Part shown: in pieces, positions 51,435-61,112 of the stretch
Position numbering within the stretch: the first letter of the stretch is position 1
Layout of the letters: every line of letters starts with the position of its first letter
Source: Ralstonia sp. A12
GTDB taxonomy: Bacteria > Pseudomonadota > Gammaproteobacteria > Burkholderiales > Burkholderiaceae
Assembly (NCBI RefSeq): GCF_000801955.1
Contig: NZ_JSZO01000016.1
Span: forward strand, 155,524 to 219,523
Length of the DNA: 64,000 bases
Direction: 5' to 3'
Made by a program: the position numbers and the translations under genes
The notes under the pieces: generated by a model
What the model saw: the letters and a program-made list of their open reading frames with translations, nothing else
Database searches by the model: none
Told to the model about the DNA's origin: nothing

Positions 51435-54194
51435 TCAACGCGACACCGAGCCAGCACCACTGGCAGCGGCGCTGCTTTCCTGCATGCCGCATCCTTTCAG
51501 ATTGCCGCTGGCCAGCGTGTTATTCACCGCCGCCCCACCCGGCCCCACAAACTGATGCCCTGCCCCCTTAAACGTCACCATCCCAGGCGCATGCAACTCA
51601 ATCGTGCCGTTGGCCACCTTGATCTGCGCACCGCCCGCATTGACGAGCACGTACTGCTTCGCCTCAGCCGTCACGTTGCCCTGCGTGGACGCCACCGTCA
51701 CGGCCTTCTCTGCCACCAGGTGGCTCTCGCCCTTGAGGCTGCTCAACCCCACCTTGCCACTGGCCGCATGCATAGCGATACCCGGTGTTGCATCCCCAGC
51801 CTTTCCGAGCGATTTTCCGTGCGCGTACAGGCTCAGCCCCTCGGCCACGGCAACGGACAGGTTGCCGCCCACCGCCACATTCGCATCCTGCTTGGCGGCC
51901 AGCGTCACCTGCGTACCGGCAACGATCACCGCATCCGCTGGCGTGGTGGTGACGATGCCCTTGGGCGCGGAGATCTGCAGATGCGGCTCGCTGTAGGCAA
52001 CCGCTTCGGCGCCTTCGCCAGCGCTTTCTGCATGACGCAGGACTTCGGTGGTGTGGCGCAGTTGCTTGAGTGCAGGGAGTTCTTTCGCATCAGGCTCATC
52101 CGCCAGGCCGGCCTTCTGCTTCTTCGCTGCATCGGCCAAGGACTCTGCCCACTCGCTTGTCGCTTCGATCTGGCTGGCGGCAGCTTCACTGTCCTGCAAT
52201 GCGGCATCGGTGCCGGCGCTGTGTGCCGTAAGCAAGAGGCCGGCACCCGCACGCACGCTGCCGCTGTCGTCGGTAGCGAGTGCTGCACCGTGGCCAAGGT
52301 CCGCCTGACGCGCGCTGTCGATCTGTTCCTTGTGATGCCCCAGCACCAGGCCAGTAGCAGCCTGCGTGGTGCTGAGCTGTGTACGGCCCTGGCCTGCTGT
52401 GTCGTCAAACACGAGTTGGTTGTAGCCGGACGAACCGGCCTGGCTGCCGGCCAGCGCCTGCGTCTTGATGCCGGAGAGCACGGCGTTATGGGCGTACGCA
52501 CCCTGACTCTTGCTGTCGCCCGCAAACCATGCGGGTGCATTGCCGGTGGCGCCAGCCGCGCCGGCTTGGTTCTGGTTGTACTGCGCGTCGGTCTGGCCAG
52601 TGCCGTTGTAGGCAGCGCCCACCACCACAGGGCGGTCGATGTCACCTTGCAGAAATTCCACCAGCACTTCCTGACCCACGCGCGGCAGCGCCACGCCACC
52701 CCAGTTGGGGCCGGCCACGGCAGCGGCCACACGCACCCAAGCGCCTAGGCCCGCGCTGGCGCGCGCGTTGTCATCGCCGGCCGGGTGCGATTGGCGGCTG
52801 GCTGAACGCGCACCACGCTGCCAATGGAATTGCACCTTGATGCGGTGGTCGCGGTCGGTATGCACGGGGCCATCCGCACCAACAACCAATGCAGTCTGGC
52901 TGCCGTTGACGGTCGGACGCGGATGCAGCGCTCGGCCTTGCGCGTCGCTCTGTTGCGGGCGCACAGGCACGCTGTCGCGCACCACGGTGAAGTGGTTGCG
53001 ATAGAACGTGGCGTCGTCACCAGCACCTTTGTTGTCACCGGCGGCCAGCGCATCACCGCCTTTCAATGCGCCCAGCGTCTCGGTCAGCACTTGCCCGAAA
53101 CGGTCATTGAAGTTGTTACGCGCCTGGTGCGTGACGGCCAGCACGGCAAAGCGCTGGTCGCCTTCGTCGTGATCAAAGTGGTCGGTCAACTTGAAGCGCG
53201 TGCCAGTGGACAGCGTACGGACGCTGCCTTCGCCGTCGAACTGCTTGTCGCGCAGCTCCAGCGCTTCCATCATCAGCCGCGCGACGCGCTGCGCCTGGTT
53301 GTTGTCTTCAAACCAGTACTGGCCAGGGTAGTCCGTGTCTTGCAACACCAGTTGCGGGCCGTCGCTACCTCGCTGCTGTGCGCCGAGCTGCGCCGTGCGC
53401 TTGGCGTTGGTGCGGTAATCCCAGCTTGCAATCGACACGGCATTGGTCTGCCAGCGGCGCGTGCCCTGCCAGCGGTCGATCACGTCTTCGGTGGCGGTGG
53501 TGTCGGCACGGCCAAAGCGGATGCTGGCTTGTGCGTTGTCGGTGAACACGTCATTCGCATCGGCGATGACCATGCGGTGCACGCCCAGCGCGTCGCCGTC
53601 CTTGGCTTCGTGCTCGAAGAAGTAGAACAAGCCCTCTTCCGCAAGCAGGCGCGTGACGAAATCAAAATCGCTCTCTTCGTATTGCGTGATGACGCTGCGG
53701 CGCGTGTAGACCGAGTTGTCGCGCAACGCCCAGCGCCACGCGGGCACCAGGCGGCCCTGGCCCTGGTAGTCACCAAACAGGCTGTCGATGACCTCGATGA
53801 TCGACATGTCCTGGAACAGGAAACTGTCACGGCGATAGCGCAGGAAGGCCAACCACGGCTCGATCACCAGCCGATAGCGCACCAGGCCGCCGTTGGCGCC
53901 GAGCTGCTCAAAACGCGTGACGTGGCCGTGGAACGGGCGCAGCGTGCTGCGGCTTTGCTGCGTGAGCAGATCGAGCCGCACGGGCTGGCCGAGCAGCTTG
54001 GTCGAATCGATGTCGGCGTTATCGGACAGCGCCGTCAGCTCCAGCCGGAAGCCGCCTGCATCGATATGCTCGGCGGCGTCCAGTTGTTCGGGCAGCAGCA
54101 CGTTCGGCCCCAGCGGCGTTTCCAGCCGCAGCAGGCGGTTGGCCTGAGTGAAGGCCGCGCGCAGCAGGTTTGCCAGCTCGGTCGGAGAGACCAT
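51435..54194 (-). CDS. vgrG: VgrG/TssI spike protein of the main T6SS cluster
   Basis: The 919-residue VgrG has a gp27-like N-terminus (LLRLETPLGPNVLLPEQLDA, YEESDFDFVTRLLAEEGLFY), a gp5 OB region (HRIKVQFHWQRGARSA, GVALPRVGQEVLVEFLQGDI) and a DUF2345 C-terminus ending at a short Ser/Ala/Gly tail with no toxin domain. It is homologous to, but clearly different from, the vgrG of the Tle1 island. It is followed by its own adaptor and the VasX-type effector, and preceded 11 bp upstream by clpV. Confidence 0.95.
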   Translation of the reverse strand: MVSPTELANLLRAAFTQANRLLRLETPLGPNVLLPEQLDAAEHIDAGGFRLELTALSDNADIDSTKLLGQPVRLDLLTQQSRSTLRPFHGHVTRFEQLGANGGLVRYRLVIEPWLAFLRYRRDSFLFQDMSIIEVIDSLFGDYQGQGRLVPAWRWALRDNSVYTRRSVITQYEESDFDFVTRLLAEEGLFYFFEHEAKDGDALGVHRMVIADANDVFTDNAQASIRFGRADTTATEDVIDRWQGTRRWQTNAVSIASWDYRTNAKRTAQLGAQQRGSDGPQLVLQDTDYPGQYWFEDNNQAQRVARLMMEALELRDKQFDGEGSVRTLSTGTRFKLTDHFDHDEGDQRFAVLAVTHQARNNFNDRFGQVLTETLGALKGGDALAAGDNKGAGDDATFYRNHFTVVRDSVPVRPQQSDAQGRALHPRPTVNGSQTALVVGADGPVHTDRDHRIKVQFHWQRGARSASRQSHPAGDDNARASAGLGAWVRVAAAVAGPNWGGVALPRVGQEVLVEFLQGDIDRPVVVGAAYNGTGQTDAQYNQNQAGAAGATGNAPAWFAGDSKSQGAYAHNAVLSGIKTQALAGSQAGSSGYNQLVFDDTAGQGRTQLSTTQAATGLVLGHHKEQIDSARQADLGHGAALATDDSGSVRAGAGLLLTAHSAGTDAALQDSEAAASQIEATSEWAESLADAAKKQKAGLADEPDAKELPALKQLRHTTEVLRHAESAGEGAEAVAYSEPHLQISAPKGIVTTTPADAVIVAGTQVTLAAKQDANVAVGGNLSVAVAEGLSLYAHGKSLGKAGDATPGIAMHAASGKVGLSSLKGESHLVAEKAVTVASTQGNVTAEAKQYVLVNAGGAQIKVANGTIELHAPGMVTFKGAGHQFVGPGGAAVNNTLASGNLKGCGMQESSAAASGAGSVSR

Positions 54195-54205
54195 GGTGTG
54201 CTCGC

Positions 54206-56917
54206 TTATTGAATGCGGTACTTGAACTCGCCGCTCTTGCCGACGCCTACCTTGATCTTCTCAACGCTGCCGCCTTCGGCCATGCGCGTGAGCACCGACT
54301 CGGCAATCTCCGGCAGCAGTGTGCCGTTGAGGATGTGATCAACCGCACGCGCGCCGGCATCCACCTCGGTGCAACGCGCGAGCACGGATTCCACCAGCGC
54401 GTTGTCCCACTGGAACGTGGCCTTGTGATTGACGGCCACGCGATCGCGGATGCGGCCCAGCTTGAGCGTGATGATCTCGGCCAGCACGTCGTCGGAAATC
54501 GGGTAGTACGGCACCACCTTCATACGACCGAGGAACGCGGGCTTGAACGCCTTGTAGAGCGTCGGGCGCAATTGTTCAGCCAGGGCATCGGCATCAGGCA
54601 GCTCTTCAGCCGCCTTGTTCAGGCAGGCCTGCATGATGTTCGACGAGCCCACATTGGACGTGAGGATGATGATGGTATTGCGGAAGTCGATCGGGCGGCC
54701 TTCGGCGTCGTCCATCTCGCCCTTGTCGAACACCTGGAAGAACATCTCCAGCACGTCGGGGTGCGCCTTCTCCACTTCATCCAGCAGCACCACGCTGTAC
54801 GGGTTACGGCGCACGGCTTCGGTCAGCACACCGCCCTCGCCATAGCCGACGTACCCCGGGGGCGAGCCCTTGAGGCCCGACACGCTGTGCGCCTCCTGGT
54901 ACTCGCTCATGTTGATGGTGATGAGCTTGCGCTCGCCGCCGTAGAGAATGTCGGCCAGTGCCAGCGCCGTCTCGGTCTTGCCCACGCCCGACGGGCCGGC
55001 GAAGAGGAACACGCCGCGCGGCTTGTTCGGGTCTTCCAGGTTGGCGGTGGCGGTACGCACGCGCTGTGCGATGGCATCCAGCGCGTGGTTCTGGCCAATC
55101 ACGCGGGCGGCCAGCAGCGGCTTGAGGTTCAGCACCGTACGCAGCTCGTCCTTGACCATGCGGCCGAGCGGAATGCCCGTCCAGGCAGAGACGATTTCCG
55201 ACACCACGTGGCCGTCCACCTGCAGCGGCACCATCGGGGTTTCACCTTGCAGCGTGCGCAGTTCGGCCAGCAGTTTGGCCAGTTCGTCCGGCTCATCTGC
55301 GGTGCGGGCACGCTTGGGCATCGACACCACGTTGCTGTTGGCCGCCACCGGCAGCGCGTCTTCTTCGCCCGCTTGCTCGGCACCGCTCTCGCGTGCTTCG
55401 CGCAAGGCCTGGATGCGGGCGACGAGTTCGCGCTCCTTGGCAAGGCGCTCGGTGTTCTGGGCGACGCGCTGTTCCAGTTCAACGCGCTGCGCGTTCAGGG
55501 CCTCCAGGCGCGCATCGTGCTCTGCGCCCACGCTCTGCTCGCGTTCGAGCGCGTTGATCTCGCCCTGCAGGCGTTCGAGCGTCTTCTGGTCGTCTTCGAT
55601 GGCGCCAGGCGTGGCGCTCTGGCCGAGCGCCACCTTGGCGCAAGCCGTGTCCAGCACGCTAACGGCCTTGTCCGGCAGTTGGCGCCCGCTGATATAGCGA
55701 TGCGACAGCCGCACTGCCTCGGTAATCGCCTCGTCCAGTACGCGCACGCCAAAGTGGCGCTCCATCAGCGGGGCCATACCGCGCAGCATGGAGGCCGCCA
55801 GCGGCTCGCTCGGCTCCTCCACCTTGACGACCTGGAAGCGGCGGGCCAGTGCGGCGTCTTTCTCGAAGTACTTCTTGTACTCGCTCCACGTGGTGGCGGC
55901 AATCGTGCGCAGCTCACCGCGCGCCAGGGCCGGCTTGAGCAGGTTGGCCGCATCGTTCTGGCCGGCCTGGCCGCCTGCACCGATGATGGTGTGTGCCTCG
56001 TCGATGAACAGGATGATCGGCTTCGGACTCTTCTTGACCTCGTCGATCACGTTCTTCAGGCGGTTCTCAAACTCGCCCTTCACGCTAGCACCGGCTTGCA
56101 GCAAACCCATGTCGAGCGTGCGCAGCGTCACGCCCTGCAGCGGCGGCGGCACGTCGTTGGCGGCCACGCGCAGGGCCAGACCTTCCACCACGGCGGTCTT
56201 GCCCACACCGGCCTCGCCGGTCAGGATCGGGTTGTTCTGGCGGCGGCGCATCAGGATGTCGATCACCTGCCGGATCTCAGCATCGCGGCCGATGACCGGA
56301 TCGATGCGGCCGTCGCGCGCCGATTGCGTCAGGTCCACGGTGAACTGGTCGAGCGCCGGCGTAGACGACAGCGCCGCAGCAGGCTTGCTGCCGTCTTCGG
56401 CCTGGGCGGTCGCATCATCGGCGATGTCGACGGCCTGCTCCTGTTCATCCGAACCGGCGGCCATGCGCTCGAAATCGTGCTTGAGGCGGTCGACCTCGAA
56501 CTTGGCAAACAGGCGTGACCCGCGCTCGGCCAGCGCCGACAGGCTAGGCTCAGTCAGTAACGCCAGCAGCAGGTGGCCGGAGCGGATGCGCGTGATTTGC
56601 GAGTCCAGCGAGGCGATCAGCCAGCCATGCTCGAACAGCTTCGGCAGGTACGGCGAGAACGCCGGGGTGCGCGTGTTGCCCTTCTGGAAGCGGCCAACCT
56701 CGGCTTCCAGATCACGCTGCAGCGCTGCCAGATCAATACCACTGGCACGCGCGGCCACGGCGAAATCGCTGCGGCGATTTTCCAGCAGCGCCAGGAACAG
56801 GTGTTCAAGGTCGACCTCGTAGTTGCCTTGCGCCATGCACAGCGAGGCGGCGCGCTCGGCAGCCTGCCGGCTGGTCGCGTTCAGCTTGGCGATCAGGGTC
56901 TTGAGTGGGATGGCCAT
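54206..56917 (-). CDS. clpV: ClpV/TssH AAA+ ATPase
   Basis: The 903-residue protein has the N-terminal Clp double repeat (AERAASLCMAQGNYEVDLEH) and a first AAA+ module with Walker A GEAGVGKT and Walker B ILFIDEAH. A coiled middle domain follows, then a second AAA+ module with GPSGVGKTETA and VVLLDEVEKAH. ClpV binds contracted TssB/TssC sheath through its N-domain and disassembles it for reuse. All nucleotide-binding motifs are intact. Confidence 0.97.
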   Translation of the reverse strand: MAIPLKTLIAKLNATSRQAAERAASLCMAQGNYEVDLEHLFLALLENRRSDFAVAARASGIDLAALQRDLEAEVGRFQKGNTRTPAFSPYLPKLFEHGWLIASLDSQITRIRSGHLLLALLTEPSLSALAERGSRLFAKFEVDRLKHDFERMAAGSDEQEQAVDIADDATAQAEDGSKPAAALSSTPALDQFTVDLTQSARDGRIDPVIGRDAEIRQVIDILMRRRQNNPILTGEAGVGKTAVVEGLALRVAANDVPPPLQGVTLRTLDMGLLQAGASVKGEFENRLKNVIDEVKKSPKPIILFIDEAHTIIGAGGQAGQNDAANLLKPALARGELRTIAATTWSEYKKYFEKDAALARRFQVVKVEEPSEPLAASMLRGMAPLMERHFGVRVLDEAITEAVRLSHRYISGRQLPDKAVSVLDTACAKVALGQSATPGAIEDDQKTLERLQGEINALEREQSVGAEHDARLEALNAQRVELEQRVAQNTERLAKERELVARIQALREARESGAEQAGEEDALPVAANSNVVSMPKRARTADEPDELAKLLAELRTLQGETPMVPLQVDGHVVSEIVSAWTGIPLGRMVKDELRTVLNLKPLLAARVIGQNHALDAIAQRVRTATANLEDPNKPRGVFLFAGPSGVGKTETALALADILYGGERKLITINMSEYQEAHSVSGLKGSPPGYVGYGEGGVLTEAVRRNPYSVVLLDEVEKAHPDVLEMFFQVFDKGEMDDAEGRPIDFRNTIIILTSNVGSSNIMQACLNKAAEELPDADALAEQLRPTLYKAFKPAFLGRMKVVPYYPISDDVLAEIITLKLGRIRDRVAVNHKATFQWDNALVESVLARCTEVDAGARAVDHILNGTLLPEIAESVLTRMAEGGSVEKIKVGVGKSGEFKYRIQ

Positions 56918-56960
56918 GGCGGCAGGGCTCCGAAGGGTCGAGAAGGTGTGTGTGTTGGTG

Positions 56961-58052
56961 TCAGTGCAGCGGCGCGAGTGTGTAGCGTGCGTCGCTGCGG
57001 TCTTGCTGCGCGGGGCGCGAGCACAGGAAGGTGTCCCACCCGATCCTGCCGCTGTCTTGTGCGCCGAGCGTGCAGCCAGTCACGTCCTGCTGGCGCAGGA
57101 TCAGCTTGATCTCAAATTCGAGCGTGGTGCCGCACAGGATGGTCAGCATCTTGCGCAGCGCCAGTGCGCCCGGCGCGCCGGGCAGAAAGTTGCGGTACTG
57201 CGCGCGCTTGAGCGGGCCAACCCACAGGCGAACGCGCAGGTCGCGCTGCCAGACGCGCGCGCCGGCCAGCGCCGTGGCGCCCAGCACGTTGCTCGTGCTA
57301 CCCAGCCGCGTGTACTGCGATGCAGGCACGTGATACCAACCGCCCACGAACTGCTCCACACGCACCGGCGCCTGGAAGTAGTCCGCCAGCACGCGCTGCA
57401 GATACGCTGCGGATACCGGCCGATGTCGCACCGCCGTGGCATAGCCGGCGAGTGCCTCGTCGTGGATGGCGCCGGGCGTGCCAGCCAGATCGCTGCGCAG
57501 CGTCTTGTCGGCCGCACCTGCCAGCGAGAGCAACAGCGGCAGGTAGTGCTTGCTGTTGTCGACTTCGTACTGAAACGGCAGGCGATACTTTTTCCACGCG
57601 AGGTAGAACAGCGCCGTTGCCCGGTTCGAGAAGATGTCGAAGAACGCGCGGGCGGCGCGGTCGCGCCAGACCGACTCGCGCTCGGCAACGATCTCGGTGT
57701 AGCGCAGCGGCAAGGCACCCTGCCCGCCCAGCATGCCGAAGAACGTGGGCGTAATGGCCAGCGAGTCGAGTGCGCCGTCTTCCAACGCAGCCATGAAGGC
57801 CTCGTCGCTCTCCAGCATGGCAGGGTCAAGGCGTTCAACCTCGATCCCCTGCAGCTCGCTGGGCGGAAACGACAAAGACAGCGTGTTGCGAAAGCTCACC
57901 CGCGTGGCCAGTGCCTGCTCGGGCGTGGTGCCGCCACGGCGTGCAAAGAGCTGCTCCAGCAGCCGCACGGCCTGGAAGAACTGGTACCGGTGCGGCTGCT
58001 TGAGCAGCCGGCGGATCACACCAGGATCGATTCGCCGCTGCGGGGTGCGCAT
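56961..58052 (-). CDS. tssG: TssG (ImpH-type) baseplate protein
   Basis: The 363-residue protein from ATG 58052 has IRRLLKQPHRYQFFQAVRLL, RVSFRNTLSLSFPPSELQ, TPTFFGMLGGQGALPLRYTE and a C-terminal NFLPGAPGALALRKMLTI segment, the ImpH/VasB pattern. TssG forms the baseplate wedge with TssE, TssF and TssK. The start lies within tssF, giving a 37-bp overlap; the open frame upstream is tssF antiphase and not used. Confidence 0.95.
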   Translation of the reverse strand: MRTPQRRIDPGVIRRLLKQPHRYQFFQAVRLLEQLFARRGGTTPEQALATRVSFRNTLSLSFPPSELQGIEVERLDPAMLESDEAFMAALEDGALDSLAITPTFFGMLGGQGALPLRYTEIVAERESVWRDRAARAFFDIFSNRATALFYLAWKKYRLPFQYEVDNSKHYLPLLLSLAGAADKTLRSDLAGTPGAIHDEALAGYATAVRHRPVSAAYLQRVLADYFQAPVRVEQFVGGWYHVPASQYTRLGSTSNVLGATALAGARVWQRDLRVRLWVGPLKRAQYRNFLPGAPGALALRKMLTILCGTTLEFEIKLILRQQDVTGCTLGAQDSGRIGWDTFLCSRPAQQDRSDARYTLAPLH

Positions 58053-59866
58053 TTGACCAGTTCCTTGCCGCTGCGGCGCGACACCGCAATCAGCTGTACA
58101 AAGCTGTTCATGTGGACGTACAGGCCGAAGAAGTGGTCCAGCACGCGAATGAAGCGGTGCAGGCCGGTGCCGACAAAGGCGTCCTCGTCCAGCGTGAGGC
58201 GGATTTCCAGACCACGCACAAAGGTGGCGAACGGCTTGCCTGCCAGCCACTGCGTCGCCGGCTGGTAATCCAGACCCACGATGCCTTCGATCTGCCGTGC
58301 GGAAATCGCGCTGCGCGGCAGATCATGCAGGCGCAACATTTCCTTCAGGGTCGGCAGCCCGTTCTGTACGAGCGAAAGGTGGTTGAGCGCCAGCAGCGAG
58401 ATCAACCGCCACTGCGCCGCGCGTCCGCCGCCAAACCGCATGGAAGGTGTCGGCTTGCGCAGGAACGTGATGTTGCGGGCAATCGAGCTGCCCTCCATCG
58501 ACAGGTCACCATCGGGCTGACCAAACGCCAGCGTCGCCGGCAGGTCGCGATTGGTGCAAGTGACCGACAGGCTCAACGTATCGGTCTGCGGGCTGGCCGG
58601 GTCGAACTGCGTATCGACAATCGAGATCTCGGTCTCGAAGCCAGGGCTGCGCTGCGCGACCATCTCGTTGCGGCGGGCCAGCCAGTAGTGGCCTGCACGG
58701 CCCGGCTCTTCGCCGTGGTGCAACGAGTAGAAGGGGCGGAACTCCGTCACCTGCTCGTGCGCGGTGGTCTCGCGCACAAGCTGCACCTTGTCGATCGAAT
58801 AGATGTCGAAGCCATGCGCGCGACGGCTGTCCGCCACCACCGGGTATGCACTGGCCGTGTGTTCAATGCGGATCGGGTCCGCCTTCTGCTGGAACAGGTT
58901 GACCACCGGCGTGCAGTGCAGGCGCAGATGCTCGGCTTGCAGGTTTTCGAGCAGACGCGCGGCGTGGGAATCGCTGCGCACCTCTTTCAGCACGAGATGC
59001 AGAACGAGCTTGCGCACCGGCGTGCCTGGCGTCAGACCGCGCCGCAGCGCCGCCAGATCGATGTCGAAGAAGTTGAACTTCTCCGAGAAGCTGAAATGCT
59101 CGGTCAGCAATCGATAGGCCGGGTGCGAACGCGCCGGGCAATCGATCAGGGATTGGTCTTCGGTAAAGCCGACTTCCAGCAGTGGCACGCCGGCCAAGCG
59201 CTTCCACACGCCAGTGCGCTCGCCCTCCACGTAAGCGGCGGCGGTATGCAGGAAGAGCGCATCCCCAAGCGCGGCCACGAACGACGGTTCGCCATCCATG
59301 TAGACACGCAGCTTGTCCAGTTGCAGCGACTCGAAGCCGCCACGCTCTCCAACGTGCTCCAGCGTGATGGCAATGGAACCGGTCGCACCCTTGGGCAACT
59401 GCACAGCAGCCGGTGCGGACACCGCACGCTCGAAGGTGGCCGAAGCCACCCGCACGGGCGCGAAGGTCACGTCGTACGCGGTGCGGAAGCGGCATTCCAC
59501 CTTGCGCACGATGCGCGTGGTCAGGAAGGTGCCACGTGGAATCGTGACCGGGGCACTCAGTTGCGCAGCCACGCCACGCACATCGAAATGTGCCACCGAA
59601 CACGAGGGAAACGGGCGCAGGTAGTGGGGGTACAGGACCTCCAGCAGCGCCTCGGTAAATTCGGGGTAGTCGTCGTCGAGCTTCTTGCTGACGCGTGCGG
59701 TCAGGAAGGCGAACGATTCGATCATCCGCTCGACATGCGGGTCGTCGCAGCCGTCGCCAGACATGGCAAGCCGGCCGGCGATCTTCGGATACCGCTCGGC
59801 GAAGTCGCGCGAGTACCGGCGCAGGAAGGCCAGTTCTCGTTCGTAGTAGGGCAGCAGCTCTTCCAT
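58016..59866 (-). CDS. tssF: TssF (ImpG-type) baseplate protein
   Basis: The 616-residue protein has the invariant start MEELLPYYERELAFLRRYSR, then FAERYPKIAGRLAMSGDGCD, DPHVERMIESFAFLTARVSK and ALLEVLYPHYLRPFPSCSVA. These match the VasA/ImpG family along the whole length. ATG 59866, preceded by AAGGA, is chosen over an upstream in-frame ATG because the family begins at MEELL. TssF with TssG builds the baseplate wedge. Confidence 0.96.
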   Translation of the reverse strand: MEELLPYYERELAFLRRYSRDFAERYPKIAGRLAMSGDGCDDPHVERMIESFAFLTARVSKKLDDDYPEFTEALLEVLYPHYLRPFPSCSVAHFDVRGVAAQLSAPVTIPRGTFLTTRIVRKVECRFRTAYDVTFAPVRVASATFERAVSAPAAVQLPKGATGSIAITLEHVGERGGFESLQLDKLRVYMDGEPSFVAALGDALFLHTAAAYVEGERTGVWKRLAGVPLLEVGFTEDQSLIDCPARSHPAYRLLTEHFSFSEKFNFFDIDLAALRRGLTPGTPVRKLVLHLVLKEVRSDSHAARLLENLQAEHLRLHCTPVVNLFQQKADPIRIEHTASAYPVVADSRRAHGFDIYSIDKVQLVRETTAHEQVTEFRPFYSLHHGEEPGRAGHYWLARRNEMVAQRSPGFETEISIVDTQFDPASPQTDTLSLSVTCTNRDLPATLAFGQPDGDLSMEGSSIARNITFLRKPTPSMRFGGGRAAQWRLISLLALNHLSLVQNGLPTLKEMLRLHDLPRSAISARQIEGIVGLDYQPATQWLAGKPFATFVRGLEIRLTLDEDAFVGTGLHRFIRVLDHFFGLYVHMNSFVQLIAVSRRSGKELVKCAPRSGESILV

Positions 59867-59937
59867 CTTCCTTGCGGTCCGGTGTCGGTCCTGCTGCACT
59901 ACCCGTTGTCAGGTATCGCTCAGGCCCGAAGGCAATC

Positions 59938-60411
59938 TCAACCGCGCCCGCGCGAAACGGAGTAGCGCAGCGTGGACGGTTGCAGCGTGGCGTCAAAACT
60001 CACCGGCTCGCGCGCAGGCCCCACCAGCAGCACCGCGCTGATCCCGAAGCACAGCGCGTTGGTCGCCCGCTCGTTGATCTCCAGCGACACGTTCACATGC
60101 TGCAGGCGCGGCTCATGGCGCTCGATCGCCTTGGTGAGCGATTGGCAGATGTAGTTGCGGTCGTAGAAGCTAGCGAGGCTCAGGCCGGCAAAATCGTTGA
60201 GCCCATAGGTGAGCAGCGACCGCTTGCACTCCGGCAAGCCATGCAAATCGTCCTCCTCAAACACGATACGTGTGTTGAGCAGGGATTCAATGTCGCGCGC
60301 GACCGTGCTCTTGAGTTCTTCAAGCGAGAGCTGGCGCAATGCCGTAGGCATGGGCGCGTGGGGCTCGTCGTCGAAGAGCTTGTCGAGCAGGCTGGGTTCG
60401 AAGCCTTTCAT
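59938..60411 (-). CDS. tssE: TssE (gp25-like) baseplate protein
   Basis: The 157-residue protein has the gp25-like fold: ARDIESLLNTRIVFEEDD, CKRSLLTYGLNDFAGLSLAS and VNVSLEINERATNALCFGIS, including the conserved EDD-type acidic triplet near the first helix. The family begins near MKGFEPSLLDKLFDD, so ATG 60411 is used rather than the upstream open frame. TssE starts sheath polymerisation at the baseplate. Confidence 0.94.
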   Translation of the reverse strand: MKGFEPSLLDKLFDDEPHAPMPTALRQLSLEELKSTVARDIESLLNTRIVFEEDDLHGLPECKRSLLTYGLNDFAGLSLASFYDRNYICQSLTKAIERHEPRLQHVNVSLEINERATNALCFGISAVLLVGPAREPVSFDATLQPSTLRYSVSRGRG

Positions 60412-60497
60412 ACTGCGGTTGCAGATGCCGATGCCAATGCAAGACGCCGCAGCGTACGGCTGCGGCGCTTGCAATCAGAACGCCAAACGTTAAAACG

Positions 60498-61001
60498 TTA
60501 GACCGAGTACGTCTTGTCGTTCTTCGTGAGGCTCCAGGCGCCTTGCGAGTTACCGCCCTGGCCGCCAGCGCCCTTCTGCTGCGTGTACTTCCACTGCACA
60601 GCGGCGTAACGCAGGCTGAACGTGTCGCTCGGGATGCCTTGGGCCACCACTTGCGAATCGACTTCGCTCAGGATGGCGTTCTTCAGCTTCACTTCGAGGT
60701 ACTTCACGCGGTTGCCTTCGCCATCTGCGCGGAAGAATTCGATCGTGACTTCACCGAAGGTCGTGCCGCCCGAAGCGTGTTGGTACAGCAGCGGGCTGAC
60801 CACATCCAGATCCTTCGAGAACACCATGTCGCGGTGCTCGCAGCGCTCGGCCGTGTGGCCGCCGGCGGTCGAAGCCGTGGCCGAACGCGGCTGCACGATG
60901 GCTTGCGACCAGCTGTTGATCTCGATCCAATCCTTGTGATCCTTGTCTTGCGACTCCCCCTTGATTGCCGGGCTGTCGAACTTGACGTAGATATCCTTCA
61001 T
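60498..61001 (-). CDS. hcp: Hcp/TssD tube protein
   Basis: The 167-residue protein begins MKDIYVKFDSPAIKGESQDK and has the Hcp pattern: HKDWIEINSWSQAI, TAERCEHRDMVFSKDLD, SPLLYQHASGGTTFGEVTIE and a C-terminal Gly-rich loop before AWSLTKNDKTYSV. Hexamers stack to form the inner tube that carries effectors. It is encoded alone between tssC and tssE, with a 111-bp gap upstream that could hold its own promoter. Confidence 0.96.
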   Translation of the reverse strand: MKDIYVKFDSPAIKGESQDKDHKDWIEINSWSQAIVQPRSATASTAGGHTAERCEHRDMVFSKDLDVVSPLLYQHASGGTTFGEVTIEFFRADGEGNRVKYLEVKLKNAILSEVDSQVVAQGIPSDTFSLRYAAVQWKYTQQKGAGGQGGNSQGAWSLTKNDKTYSV

Positions 61002-61112
61002 ACAGAGACCCTCTTCAATAGATAGGTTGTTGGTACTGCAATATGTAACGAGCGCAACGCGTGGTTAGGCCCGAACATTCCCCCCCGGGGAGAGTCCGGT
61101 CAGGAATGATGA
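61002..61112. other. Gap upstream of hcp
   Basis: This 111-bp gap contains a C-run and the self-complementary CCCCGGGG near 61083. It may hold an extra hcp promoter or an attenuating hairpin that sets high Hcp levels, but no clear promoter was identified. Confidence 0.35.

Noticed and set aside
54170..56518. A 782-codon plus-strand open frame
   Set aside because: It is antisense to clpV; composition (many His, Arg, Gln) and lack of any motif show it is a shadow of the GC-rich coding strand.
58112..59965. A 617-codon plus-strand open frame
   Set aside because: Antisense to tssF, rich in Arg, His and Gln, with no recognisable domain.
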